Below, in pieces: positions 6,314 through 14,764 of a stretch of DNA of 21,704 bases. The first letter of the stretch is position 1; every line of letters starts with the position of its first letter. Origin of the DNA: an uncultured Asticcacaulis sp. GTDB taxonomy: Bacteria; Pseudomonadota; Alphaproteobacteria; Caulobacterales; Caulobacteraceae. The translations under genes and the position numbers were made by a program. Where the stretch lies: positions 1-21,704 of the forward strand of contig CAMLPZ010000033.1 in NCBI GenBank assembly GCA_946482045.1, in the 5' to 3' direction. The notes beneath the pieces are model-generated. The model did not search any database. It was given only the letters and a program-made list of their open reading frames with translations, and was not told the origin of the DNA.

Positions 6314-9001
6314 ATGAAATTGAAGCGTTCGATATTGATGAGCACCGCGATCGCCGGCGCCATGCTATCTTGTTCGGCCTTTGCGCAGGACAATGTGGAT
6401 GACAGCCAGGAGGTCGTGGTCGTAGGTATCCGCGGAAGCCTTCAAAAAGCGGCGCAGTTGAAAAAGCGAACCGATGCCATCGTTGATGCGATATCGGCGG
6501 AAGACATAAGCAAATTTCCTGACACGAATATCGCCGAGTCGCTTTCACACCTTCCGGGCGTCAGCGTGGACCGCAACTTTGGCGAAGGTGAAAAGGTGTC
6601 GATTCACGGAACCGATCCGGCACTGAACCGAATCCTGATCGACGGCCATTCGATTGCGTCGGCGGACTGGGGCGGCAACCCAAACGATCCAACCAGCCGC
6701 ACATTCAATTATTCGCTGCTGGCGCCTGAAATCGTCGGCCAGCTAAAGGTTTACAAGAGCCCCGAAGCCTGGATCGACGAAGGTTCTCTCGGCGGCACGG
6801 TCATCCTCGAAACCCGTAAGCCCCTTGACCTGAAGGCCGGCACGGTGACCGGTTCGCTGGGTTACAGCTACAACGACCGTTCGGAAAAGGGCGATATACG
6901 CGGCTCGGCGCTTTATAGCTGGCGCAACAGTAACCGGAATTTCGGCGTCCTTGTCGCGGCGACCTACGACAAACAACAGTTGCACCGCGCCGGTATCGAA
7001 TACTTCGGCTATATGGGCGCGGGAGCGTTCAACAGCGCCTTTACGACGACGAAGGATTCTTCGGGCAATGTCACGGCCGTGAGTGGGCCCAATATCAATG
7101 GGGCGGCGCCGACCGTGGCGTCATATACGGAGCTGGCGGCGGCGAATGTGCCCTGCTGTTTCAACTGGGCCTATTTTGACCAGACACGCGAACGCAAAGG
7201 CCTGAGTGCGGCCGTACAGTGGAAGCCGAGCGAGGACGTCGAATTCGATCTGTCTGCTTTGCATATCGAAGGTGATTACACCAACTATAACCAGTCCATG
7301 TACGCGGTTCCGGTTTGGAACAGCGCCAACGCCCAGAACTTTACGGTGGCCAACGGTCTGATCAGCGGGGCCTATATTCCGGCGAAAGCCGCCGGTACCG
7401 GTTCGCTTACGCAGTACGATGCCATCCTGCGCAGCACGGTCGTGAAGACGGACAGCATCAATCTGGCCGGCAAGTGGCATGCGGGTGACTGGAAGATCAG
7501 CGGTAATGTCGGCTGGACCCAGGCCACGGGCGGCAAAGAACCCGAACGGATGATCAGCTTCGATTTCAACTCGGGCTTTACGTTCGGGTTCACGTCGGAC
7601 AGCACGAACATCAACTATGACACCGCACCGACGACGGCAAAAGCTTTGGCCCGTACGCCTTCGTCGACGCCCAGCACCATTAACGGCGTTACGGCGAATT
7701 ACGTCCAGATGGGCGGGATGGAACGGAGCCGCACGACCGATAAGGAAACCTACGGACAGATCGATTTCAAGCGTAACCTGGAGGGCGTCTTTGAAACCGT
7801 CATGTTCGGGGCCAAGCTGACGAAGCACGAAAACGCGCTGGATGCCGAGGGCTGGGATTACTACGCCAACAAGACCCTGTATCTCAGTGATTTCGCTTCG
7901 GAGAACACTCCGGACGGCCTCTGGGCTGACATGGGCGGGAGCGGCAATGCGATGCAGTACCTGGGACTAACCCAGGCCGGCATATTCGAAGTGATCGACG
8001 CCAGCGTGACCCGGTACAACGGTCCGAAATACGGCATGGAATTTACCGTCAAGGAAGATATCGCCGCGGCGTACCTGCAAGGCAACTTCCGCCAGGGCAA
8101 CTGGCACGGCAATGTCGGCGGGCGCCTGGTTTCGACTGAGGACGTTTCCAACTACTGGGAAACGGCCGATGGCGGCGTCACCTACACGCCCATGACCGTG
8201 ACGCAAAAGGAGACCAAGTTCTTGCCCAGTGCGAACATCGTCTATGATGCATCCGACAATGTCCTGCTGAAGTTCGGCGCCGCCAAGGTGATCGCCCGTC
8301 CGCGCTACAGCCAGTTGGCCGGCACGGTCGAGCTGAATGATCGTACGCTTACCGGCGGCGGCGGCAACGCCAATCTCAAACCGTACGAGTCCCTGAACTT
8401 CGAAGGGTCCGTGGAATGGTATGTCGGCAAGTCCGGCCTGTTCGCGGCCGAATTCTTCCACCGCAAGATCAGTTCCTACGTTGTCCAGGATACTCAGGAT
8501 AAGGTGTTCTTCAACCGGTTGACCGGCGCCAACGCGACCTATTCCTTCAGTTCGCCATTCAACGCGCAGGACGCAACGGTTACGGGTTTTGCCCTGCAGG
8601 CACAGAAGGACATTGCGTACGGGTTCGGCATCATCGCGAACTATACATTCGCCGATGCGGACACCGGCACGACGGCCTACAACATGCCGTACCTGTCCCG
8701 CGACAACATCAATATCATTCCCTACTATGAGCAGGGGCCATGGCAGGTCCGTCTGAGCTACAACTATCGTTCCCAATATTTCACGGGCATCGGGCGTCGT
8801 AACTCAAAGGACTTCACGGACTCCTACGAACAGGTCGACCTGTCGGCGAGCTTCAAGATCAACGACAATTTGTCTGTCTATGCCAACGGTCAGAACCTTC
8901 TGGACCAGACCTACTACTCGTTCAGTTCGTTCGCGGAAGCGCCAACGGCATTCTACAAGAACGGCCGCCGGTTCTTCATCGGCGTGAACTATAAGATGTA
9001 A
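6314..9001 (+). CDS. TonB-dependent outer-membrane receptor (Xanthomonas/Caulobacter type, no STN domain)
   Basis: This 895-residue receptor would import a bulky ligand, probably a carbohydrate or related polymer fragment, across the outer membrane using TonB energy. I chose the ATG at 6314 because AGGGA lies just upstream and a classic signal peptide follows, cut near SAFA-Q (residue 25). The TonB box is QEVVVVGI (32-39). The plug domain runs to about residue 170, with the family segments DISKFPDTNIAESLSHLPGV and GSLGGTVILETRKPLD. The rest is a 22-strand barrel ending FFIGVNYKM; the last residue is Met rather than the usual aromatic one. A vicinal cysteine pair (C281, C282) is unusual. There is no N-terminal signalling domain, so control is probably by the neighbouring GntR protein. 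The ligand is unknown; the link with a divergent halogenase is the main clue. Confidence 0.94.
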   Translation: MKLKRSILMSTAIAGAMLSCSAFAQDNVDDSQEVVVVGIRGSLQKAAQLKKRTDAIVDAISAEDISKFPDTNIAESLSHLPGVSVDRNFGEGEKVSIHGTDPALNRILIDGHSIASADWGGNPNDPTSRTFNYSLLAPEIVGQLKVYKSPEAWIDEGSLGGTVILETRKPLDLKAGTVTGSLGYSYNDRSEKGDIRGSALYSWRNSNRNFGVLVAATYDKQQLHRAGIEYFGYMGAGAFNSAFTTTKDSSGNVTAVSGPNINGAAPTVASYTELAAANVPCCFNWAYFDQTRERKGLSAAVQWKPSEDVEFDLSALHIEGDYTNYNQSMYAVPVWNSANAQNFTVANGLISGAYIPAKAAGTGSLTQYDAILRSTVVKTDSINLAGKWHAGDWKISGNVGWTQATGGKEPERMISFDFNSGFTFGFTSDSTNINYDTAPTTAKALARTPSSTPSTINGVTANYVQMGGMERSRTTDKETYGQIDFKRNLEGVFETVMFGAKLTKHENALDAEGWDYYANKTLYLSDFASENTPDGLWADMGGSGNAMQYLGLTQAGIFEVIDASVTRYNGPKYGMEFTVKEDIAAAYLQGNFRQGNWHGNVGGRLVSTEDVSNYWETADGGVTYTPMTVTQKETKFLPSANIVYDASDNVLLKFGAAKVIARPRYSQLAGTVELNDRTLTGGGGNANLKPYESLNFEGSVEWYVGKSGLFAAEFFHRKISSYVVQDTQDKVFFNRLTGANATYSFSSPFNAQDATVTGFALQAQKDIAYGFGIIANYTFADADTGTTAYNMPYLSRDNINIIPYYEQGPWQVRLSYNYRSQYFTGIGRRNSKDFTDSYEQVDLSASFKINDNLSVYANGQNLLDQTYYSFSSFAEAPTAFYKNGRRFFIGVNYKM

Positions 9002-9084
9002 GCCTGCGGAGTGAGAGCTTGCCTTAGAGCCTGAGGCTTCGAGGCTGGACCTCACGGACTCTGACAGTTGTGAAGTCGAATGAG

Positions 9085-9125
9085 AAAGAGTGAGGCAGTA
9101 TAAAGCCGCCTCACTCTTTTGTTTG
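9085..9125 (+). terminator. Rho-independent terminator after the TonB receptor, probably bidirectional
   Basis: AAAGAGTGAGGC (9085-9096) pairs perfectly with GCCTCACTCTTT (9108-9119), a 12-bp stem with an 11-nt loop, followed by a T-rich run (TTTTGTTTGTCT). It lies 84 nt past the receptor stop and 50 nt from the end of the convergent alkaline phosphatase gene. It can therefore serve both transcripts, although the T run is better on the plus strand. Confidence 0.88.
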
Positions 9126-9174
9126 TCTCGGTTGGGCCGGAGTACCCAGCTATACCCGCGGTGAACACGCGGCC

Positions 9175-10587
9175 TCAGCGCTTTGAGGTGGCATACCGCA
9201 TGACTTCGTAGATGAGTGCCGACTCGATCGTGCCGCCCAATAAGTGGGCATATGGGCCGGACGTATAGACGGGGACATCTTCCCCAGCATGTTGGGCACT
9301 CGACATCGGCGTCAATGCCGCCTGATGGAAGTCGGGCGAAAGCGCTTCATCCTGCGTCAGGGCCGGACTTCCCGCCGGTCTTGCACCGGGGCCGGTAGCA
9401 TAGCTGAGGGTCAGGCGGGGACGACCGTCACGGTCGGGTTCGATGGCGCCGTGTTTGCGCGTCAGGCCCAGGATGGGTTCATCGCGCGTCGATCCGGCAT
9501 TGAGCGTCAGGCCATGGCTATGGTCGGCGGTGACGATGATCAGGGTGTCGGCCGCATCGGTCATCTCCAGCGCCGCCTTGACCGCCTTGTCCAGCTCATC
9601 GACGTCGGTGAGCGCGCGATAGGCATTGTTCTCATGGTGCCATTTGTCGATCGCGGCGGATTCGACCAGCAGGAAGAAGCCGTTGTCGTTTCGCTTAAGG
9701 ACACCGATAGCCTTGCGCGTCATCTCTTCGAGTGTCGGCGTACTGCCCTGACCCTTGTGGTCAACGACCGAAGGCAAGTCGCCAGCGGCGAACAGGCCCA
9801 GCAGTTTTCGCGTCTGGCCGGCGTCGATGGCCATTAGCTCCGTCTTGTCGGTGACCACCCTGGCGCCGGGTTGCGCGCGCCATTCCTTGGTGAGGTCGCG
9901 GTCCAGGCGTCGCCCGCCTTCTGCTGTCGTGACGAAGCGGGCGCGGTCACCGCCCAACGCTACATCGAGGCGCAGGGGCTCGGGCGCCTCGACCAGTTGC
10001 CGCGCCAGGTCGAGGCAACCGGCCTCGTTGACGCCCTTCGGCAGTTCGGTATCCGACCGCCAGCCGCGCGACGGCACGTGGCCGTAGGCCCCCGCGGGCG
10101 TCGCGTCGGTCAGGCCCGAGGTTGTCACAATGCCGGTCGCCTTGCCGTCAGCCTTCAGCTGTTCGGCGATGGTCGGTATGCGCGCGCGCATCGCCGACGC
10201 ACAGTCATTGCTTTTGACGGTCGCGTCGACGCCGATGGCGGCATTGATCGTCTTGACCCCTGTGGTGATGGCCGAAATGCCGTTGGCAGAGTCGGTGACG
10301 AACTTGTCCGCGGAATAGGTCTTCGACAGGCCAGAATAGGGCAGGGATTCGAAGGCGAGGCGATAGGAAGCGCCGTCCAGGCCCCGGCTCTGGCCGGCGA
10401 AGATCCGTCCGGCCGTTACAGAGGCTATGCCCATGCCGTCGCCGATGAACAGGATGACGTTGCGCGCCCGGTTCGTGTTCGGCGTGCGGTCAAGCGCGGC
10501 CTGAAGGTCCTTCGAGACGGGGGGCGCGGCCATTACGGGCGTCACGCACAGGAGAGACACCGAAAGACATATGAAAAGAGACTTCAT
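9175..10587 (-). CDS. Alkaline phosphatase, PhoA family, periplasmic
   Basis: This 470-residue enzyme hydrolyses phosphate monoesters in the periplasm. A signal peptide covers residues 1-20 (cut after PVMA). All PhoA landmarks appear in order: metal ligand D50 in IGDGMG, nucleophile S100 in TDSANG, phosphate-binding R174 in HVPSRGW, E309, D314 and H318 in ESAAIDKWHH, D355-H356 in TADHSHG, and H433 in HAGEDVPVY. These match E. coli D51, S102, R166, E322, D327, H331, D369-H370 and H412. The gene follows the STN receptor on the same strand after 181 bp, so it may belong to the regulon of the nearby sigma factor, although palindromes in the gap could separate them. The ribosome binding site is weak (GGGGCG). 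I see no Pho box. I give no gene symbol because several PhoA paralogues occur in this group. Confidence 0.93.
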   Translation of the reverse strand: MKSLFICLSVSLLCVTPVMAAPPVSKDLQAALDRTPNTNRARNVILFIGDGMGIASVTAGRIFAGQSRGLDGASYRLAFESLPYSGLSKTYSADKFVTDSANGISAITTGVKTINAAIGVDATVKSNDCASAMRARIPTIAEQLKADGKATGIVTTSGLTDATPAGAYGHVPSRGWRSDTELPKGVNEAGCLDLARQLVEAPEPLRLDVALGGDRARFVTTAEGGRRLDRDLTKEWRAQPGARVVTDKTELMAIDAGQTRKLLGLFAAGDLPSVVDHKGQGSTPTLEEMTRKAIGVLKRNDNGFFLLVESAAIDKWHHENNAYRALTDVDELDKAVKAALEMTDAADTLIIVTADHSHGLTLNAGSTRDEPILGLTRKHGAIEPDRDGRPRLTLSYATGPGARPAGSPALTQDEALSPDFHQAALTPMSSAQHAGEDVPVYTSGPYAHLLGGTIESALIYEVMRYATSKR

Positions 10588-10611
10588 TTTTCGCCCCGAA
10601 AAAACACCTCG

Positions 10612-10653
10612 CTAGACCATGCTGCGTTTCCAAGAAAACACAGCATGGTCTAG
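10612..10653. repeat. Long near-perfect palindrome upstream of the phosphatase gene
   Basis: The left arm 10612-10629 (CTAGACCATGCTG then CGTTT) pairs with the right arm 10636-10653 at 17 of 18 positions, the outer 13 perfectly, around a 6-nt loop. On the minus strand the stem is followed by GCGAGG and then TGTTTTTT just before the phosphatase start. It could therefore be a terminator for the receptor transcript, an attenuator-like leader hairpin, or a dispersed palindromic repeat. Its ends, CTAGACCAT and ATGGTCTAG, also look like an operator of the TGGTCTAGACCA type split by a loop. Confidence 0.75.
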
Positions 10654-10667
10654 ATTTCTTAGTCGTC

Positions 10668-10713
10668 GCATGCTTGGTCCGAAAAAACTGGTGTCCACTT
10701 CTTCGGAGCATGC
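10668..10713. repeat. Alphaproteobacterial-type intergenic palindromic repeat (GCATGC ends)
   Basis: GCATGC at 10668-10673 pairs with GCATGC at 10708-10713, and TCCGAA (10678-10683) pairs with TTCGGA (10702-10707) after a 4-nt bulge. The centre ACTGG-TGT-CCACT continues the stem with one mismatch. From memory of the family, this pattern resembles the short palindromes with GCATGC/GCATGATC ends and an AAAACTGG-TCCACTT core that are scattered between genes in many alphaproteobacteria. It lies 14 nt from the preceding palindrome and is probably a dispersed element. Confidence 0.62.
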
Positions 10714-10768
10714 TCCAGCCACGCATAGCCAGCCGGCGGGGCTGTGAAGGATCAGTTATGCGATCCGG

Positions 10769-13693
10769 TCAGAACTTGCCACGCAAGCCGATCGACAACG
10801 AACGGCCGTTGTAGGTGTAGCCGCCGAACTGGCCATTCTGGGCAAACTGCCACTGCGCTTCGTTGGTCAGGTTTTGTGCCTCGATGACCAGGGTCAGGCG
10901 ATCGTCGAGCCGGTAGCTGAAATTGCCGTCCAGCGAGCCATAGTCCTTGTCGTTGAGGCTGGCAAGGCCGCCGGTGCCGACGGAGGCCAGGACGTCATCG
11001 ACCCAGGCATAAGACAAGCGGGCGCCCAGCCGGTCCTTTTCGTAAAACACCGTCAGGTTATAGCTGTTCTCGGCCACATTCTGCATCTTGTCGACCAGGG
11101 TCGCCGAGTAAGCGGCTTCGGAATCGGTAAGCGTATAGCTGGCGAGGGCGCCCAGACCGTCCCACGGCGCCGGCAGGAAGCGGAAGTTCTGCTGCCAGGC
11201 CAGTTCCAGCCCCTTGACCCAGGCATTGCCGCCGTTGACCGGCGCGGTCAGCAGGTAATCCCGGCCGTCGATGGCGATGGTGGTGTTCTGGTTGTAGACG
11301 AAGGTGGTGATGTCCTTGTAGAAGACGCCGCCAATCAGGGCTGAGCCCGGGGCAAAATACCATTCTGCCGTCAGGTCGTACTGGTTGGCTTCGAACGGGT
11401 CGAGCAATGGATTGCCTCCGACGGCCGTGAAGATCACGCCGGACGAGTTCAGCGTCAGGCGCGGCGACAGATCGGCCAGGGACGGCCGGGTAATGACCTT
11501 GGCGGCGGCGGCGTGAACCTGGACGCGGTCCGACACTTCGTAGACGAGATTCAGGCTGGGCAGGATGTCGTTGTAGGTCTTCTCGAAGCTGACCGGCAGG
11601 GCGGCGGTGCCGGTGTCGGCGTGCCCTTCCGACAACTGCTTCGTTTCGGCGTAACGCACGCCCAGTTCGCCGCGCAGCGGACGTTTGAACACCTCGGTGC
11701 CGATCGCCGCGGCGGCATAGCCAGCCGAGATGGTTTCAGCGACGTAGTAGGAGTTGCGCAGGTCGCCGCGCGCCAGCGCCGTGTTAGCGATGGCCGACGT
11801 ATCGAGTATGGCCCAGAAGGCGTCGCGGTTGGGGCTGAGCCACGTCTTCGGTAGGGTCGCGCCGACTTCGCTCAGATAGTCGCTGACATCAACCACGTCA
11901 TAGTAGGCGGTCCCGAAAACGGTGTTGTTGCCGCCGATCGTCTTGCCGGTCTTATCGCGAGTGAAGTTGATATCGCGGCGGTTATAACGGCGCGAGCGGT
12001 CGCGGTACTTCACCCCGCCCGATACCTCCGTGAACGGTCCCCAGCTGAGCGCGCGCTTCGCGTCAAACTGGATGGCGTTTTCCTCGTCAAGCGAATCGTT
12101 GACGCGCCATTCGGTACGGCGAAACGGCAGGACTGGGTCGGTTAGCTTCTTGGTCTTGAAGTCCAGCGTCGGGATGCCGTCGCCGACCTGAGGAATGAAG
12201 AAGGACAGCGTGCCGGAATTGCCCGAGACACGGGTGCGGGTGATCGGCTGGTCGGTATTGGAGTAGGCGCGCGCCACATATGCCGTCGCGGTCAGGTCCC
12301 ACGCACCCAGCTTTTGCCGCACCGACAGGTCGGTCATCTGATTGTCGTGCGTCAGGTAGTCGATCTCATGGCCGATCTGGGTTTCGCCATTGGTGATCGT
12401 GCCGCCGACCAGCACGCCGTCACGCACCTGCGCTGTTCCGGCGACCATCTTGGTGAAGGCGAAGTCGGCCGAATAGGTCAGTTCGTCGTAGAAGTCGTCG
12501 AGGTAGGTGTACATGTGCGACAGGTTGACCTCGGTCGTGTCCGACGGCCGCCACTGTACGGCAGCGGTGCCGCCCCAGCGTTCGCGCCGTTCGCGCTCCA
12601 GCGTCGGGCGGACACCAAAGGGCGTGGTCGTGGTGTCGGTGACGCCGTCGCCGTTGACGTCGACCTTGCTGGCGCCCCAGCTGACACCGGTGACGCGGTC
12701 CGAACGCAGGCTGCGGACACCGTAATTGGCCGATACCAGAAGACCCAGGGTGCGCGCGTCGTTCTGCCAGCTCCACAGGGCCGAAGCCTTAGGGTCGGTC
12801 TTTTCGGCCAGTTCGACATAGGTGGCGGTCAGGCTGACGGCGGTCGTCGGCGCCCTGAAGTCGAGGGGGCGGAAGGTGCGCAGGTTGATCGTGCCGCCGA
12901 TGGCGCCTTCATCCATGGAGGCCAGCGGCGACTTGATGACCTCGACGCCGGAGACCAGTTCCGGTGCCAGGGTGTCGAAGCGGAACTGTCGGCCCGACTG
13001 GCCCGAGTCGCGGACGTTTTCGTTCACCGCCGCGCTACGGCCGTTGAGCGTTACGTTCTGGAAGTTAGGACCCAGGCCACGCACGCGCACGAACAGGCCT
13101 TCGCCACGGTCGCGGGTGATCGAGATACCCGGGACGCGTTGCAGCGCTTCGGCGACGTTGCTTGCCGGGAATTTGCCGATGTCTTCGGCATTGACGACGT
13201 CGATGACGTTGGTGGCGCGGCGCTTTTCGCTCAGTGCCTTGGCCAGCGAGCTTCGAAAGCCGGTGACCACGACCTCCTCGGGAGGCGCTTCGGCGACCGC
13301 GGCGGCCTCAGTGGGGACGGGCGCCGACGTTGGCATGGGGGAGGGCGCTGCGTTGCTGGTGCGGACCTGGCCGGCGCGGATGACGATTGTGTCGCCCTTC
13401 AGCGTATAGCCCAGCGACTGGCCGCTCAGCAGGCGGGTTAGCGCCTGGTCGATGTCGAGGCGGCCGTTGACGCCCTGGGTGCGTTTGCCGCGCGTCAGAT
13501 CCGGGTCGGCTACGATCTGCACGCCGGTGGCGCGCGACAGCTGGATCAGCGCGCTGTCGAGCGCGCCGGCCTTGATGTCCAGTGTTACCGCACGGCTTGC
13601 AATGGTCTGCGCCTGCGTGGTGCCGGCGGCGAAGCTGCCGAGGGTCAGGGCCGTCAGCGAGGCCGACAGGCAGAGAATGCGAGTGAAGGTCAC
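10769..13693 (-). CDS. TonB-dependent receptor with N-terminal STN signalling domain (FecA-like transducer)
   Basis: This 974-residue outer-membrane receptor both imports a ligand and signals its presence to a FecR protein. The start is GTG at 13693, preceded by GGGGA 6 nt upstream. A signal peptide (to about residue 29, TTQAQ) is followed by an STN domain (about 35-107), a Pro/Ala-rich linker (113-138), the TonB box EVVVTGF (140-146), the plug domain to about residue 285, and the barrel ending in the canonical LSIGLRGKF. The STN domain normally contacts the periplasmic end of FecR, and the FecR and sigma genes sit directly upstream on the same strand, which supports a cell-surface signalling trio. 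Sequence motifs point to the Xanthomonas/Caulobacter receptor group rather than to classical siderophore receptors. The ligand is not evident; the phosphatase downstream suggests a phosphorylated compound, but this is inference. Confidence 0.95.
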   Translation of the reverse strand: MTFTRILCLSASLTALTLGSFAAGTTQAQTIASRAVTLDIKAGALDSALIQLSRATGVQIVADPDLTRGKRTQGVNGRLDIDQALTRLLSGQSLGYTLKGDTIVIRAGQVRTSNAAPSPMPTSAPVPTEAAAVAEAPPEEVVVTGFRSSLAKALSEKRRATNVIDVVNAEDIGKFPASNVAEALQRVPGISITRDRGEGLFVRVRGLGPNFQNVTLNGRSAAVNENVRDSGQSGRQFRFDTLAPELVSGVEVIKSPLASMDEGAIGGTINLRTFRPLDFRAPTTAVSLTATYVELAEKTDPKASALWSWQNDARTLGLLVSANYGVRSLRSDRVTGVSWGASKVDVNGDGVTDTTTTPFGVRPTLERERRERWGGTAAVQWRPSDTTEVNLSHMYTYLDDFYDELTYSADFAFTKMVAGTAQVRDGVLVGGTITNGETQIGHEIDYLTHDNQMTDLSVRQKLGAWDLTATAYVARAYSNTDQPITRTRVSGNSGTLSFFIPQVGDGIPTLDFKTKKLTDPVLPFRRTEWRVNDSLDEENAIQFDAKRALSWGPFTEVSGGVKYRDRSRRYNRRDINFTRDKTGKTIGGNNTVFGTAYYDVVDVSDYLSEVGATLPKTWLSPNRDAFWAILDTSAIANTALARGDLRNSYYVAETISAGYAAAAIGTEVFKRPLRGELGVRYAETKQLSEGHADTGTAALPVSFEKTYNDILPSLNLVYEVSDRVQVHAAAAKVITRPSLADLSPRLTLNSSGVIFTAVGGNPLLDPFEANQYDLTAEWYFAPGSALIGGVFYKDITTFVYNQNTTIAIDGRDYLLTAPVNGGNAWVKGLELAWQQNFRFLPAPWDGLGALASYTLTDSEAAYSATLVDKMQNVAENSYNLTVFYEKDRLGARLSYAWVDDVLASVGTGGLASLNDKDYGSLDGNFSYRLDDRLTLVIEAQNLTNEAQWQFAQNGQFGGYTYNGRSLSIGLRGKF

Positions 13694-13754
13694 GGTTTAT
13701 CCCCAATGGCCGCCATCCCAGGCCCATCCTTTTGCGGCGACGTCGTGGATATGA

Positions 13755-13782
13755 CGGACAAATACCCGGCCGACCGGACAAA
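13755..13782 (-). promoter_or_regulatory. Direct repeat TTTGTCCG with 20-bp period upstream of the STN receptor
   Basis: The minus strand carries TTTGTCCG twice, at 13782-13775 and 13762-13755, exactly 20 bp apart. The sites are about 62-89 nt upstream of the receptor start codon, inside the 132-bp gap after the FecR gene. Two copies spaced by about two helical turns suit binding of a dimeric regulator or a duplicated promoter element. A promoter for the neighbouring sigma factor would be expected here, but I cannot assign -35 and -10 boxes. Confidence 0.35.
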
Positions 13783-13825
13783 GAGTTTGGTGAAATATTT
13801 ATGACGCGGGTCTGTGGCGACAGGA

Positions 13826-14764
13826 CTAGCGCAGGACAATCACGTTGCCCTGCTGTTCGACGGTAAAGCCGTGGACCATGGCCAGAGCTTCCAGTTGGGC
13901 CTGCGGCGCATCCAGCCGGACGCGGCCAACGACGCGCTTTTGCCTGAGGTTCGCGTCGGCGAAACGGATAGTCACCCCCGACTGGCGGCTGAGCGCCTGG
14001 GTCACGCGTTCCAGGGGCCAGTTGTCGGGCTCGATCCAGCCCTTGCGCCAGTCGCCGCCGCCCGGGTCGAAGCGCGACAGGGACTGTATGTCGCCGCCGC
14101 TGAGGCCGGCGCGCATGCCGCGCGTGAAGTCGCCGTAGCGGCGGCTGTCGCCGGTAAGGCGGACCTTACCGTCATAGACGTCAAGTTCGACGCCGCTGTC
14201 GAGATAGCTGAGGTTGAATTCGGTGCCGAGTACCTTGGCCTCACCGCCCTCGAGCTCGACGAGGAAGGGGCGCGATGCATCATGCGTCACGGAGAAGTAG
14301 GCTTCGCCGCCGTTAAGGCTGACCCCGCGGCGGTAGGCGGTCAGGCGCGCCTCAAGGCGTGACCCGCCATTGAGGGTGACGCGGCTGCCGTCGCCCAGGG
14401 CAATCTCGCGGATTTCGCCCGGACGGGTCGTGTAGGTCGTGGACGCGGTCGTCCAATCGGCGACGAGAGGGGGCAGGACGGCGATGCACAGGCAGGCCAC
14501 CAGGACGGTTGCGGCCGCACTGGCCCACGCCTTGGGCCTTTGCCACATCGGGATCCGGACGGGCTGATCGAACTGCGTCAGGGCGTCGAGCAGGGCGCGA
14601 TCTTGCGCAACCTGCAACATGCGCTGATAGGCCGTCTCATGCTGTGGATCGGCGGCTCGCCACGTCAGTCCTTCGCCGCTTTCGCCCACGCTGAGCGCCT
14701 GGTCGGCGAAGCGGGCGGCGGTGATCCATAGAGTGCCATCAGTGTCCGTACCCTCAGGCAACAT
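13826..14764 (-). CDS. FecR-family anti-sigma factor / sigma regulator
   Basis: This 312-residue inner-membrane protein should hold the neighbouring sigma factor inactive until the STN receptor signals. I chose the ATG at 14764, which overlaps the sigma gene by 11 nt and implies translational coupling; an earlier in-frame start at 14803 would add a lysine-rich stretch and overlap more. The N-terminal cytoplasmic FecR_N region (about residues 12-62, WITAARFADQ and WRAADPQHETAYQRM) binds sigma. One membrane span follows (about 79-101), then the periplasmic FecR domain (112-205, with RPGEIREIALGDGSRVTLNG) and a C-terminal STN-like region (about 243-312). Trp residues typical of the family are present. 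The length and layout are normal. Confidence 0.93.
   Translation of the reverse strand: MLPEGTDTDGTLWITAARFADQALSVGESGEGLTWRAADPQHETAYQRMLQVAQDRALLDALTQFDQPVRIPMWQRPKAWASAAATVLVACLCIAVLPPLVADWTTASTTYTTRPGEIREIALGDGSRVTLNGGSRLEARLTAYRRGVSLNGGEAYFSVTHDASRPFLVELEGGEAKVLGTEFNLSYLDSGVELDVYDGKVRLTGDSRRYGDFTRGMRAGLSGGDIQSLSRFDPGGGDWRKGWIEPDNWPLERVTQALSRQSGVTIRFADANLRQKRVVGRVRLDAPQAQLEALAMVHGFTVEQQGNVIVLR

Noticed and set aside
10612..10653. The long hairpin as a tRNA or small RNA gene.
   Set aside because: It is a single stem-loop without cloverleaf or promoter features; a palindromic repeat or terminator explains it better.
12314..13441. A 375-codon open frame on the plus strand opposite the STN receptor gene.
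   Set aside because: The minus-strand receptor is unmistakable here, and the plus-strand translation is a low-complexity G/D/V/A-rich shadow.
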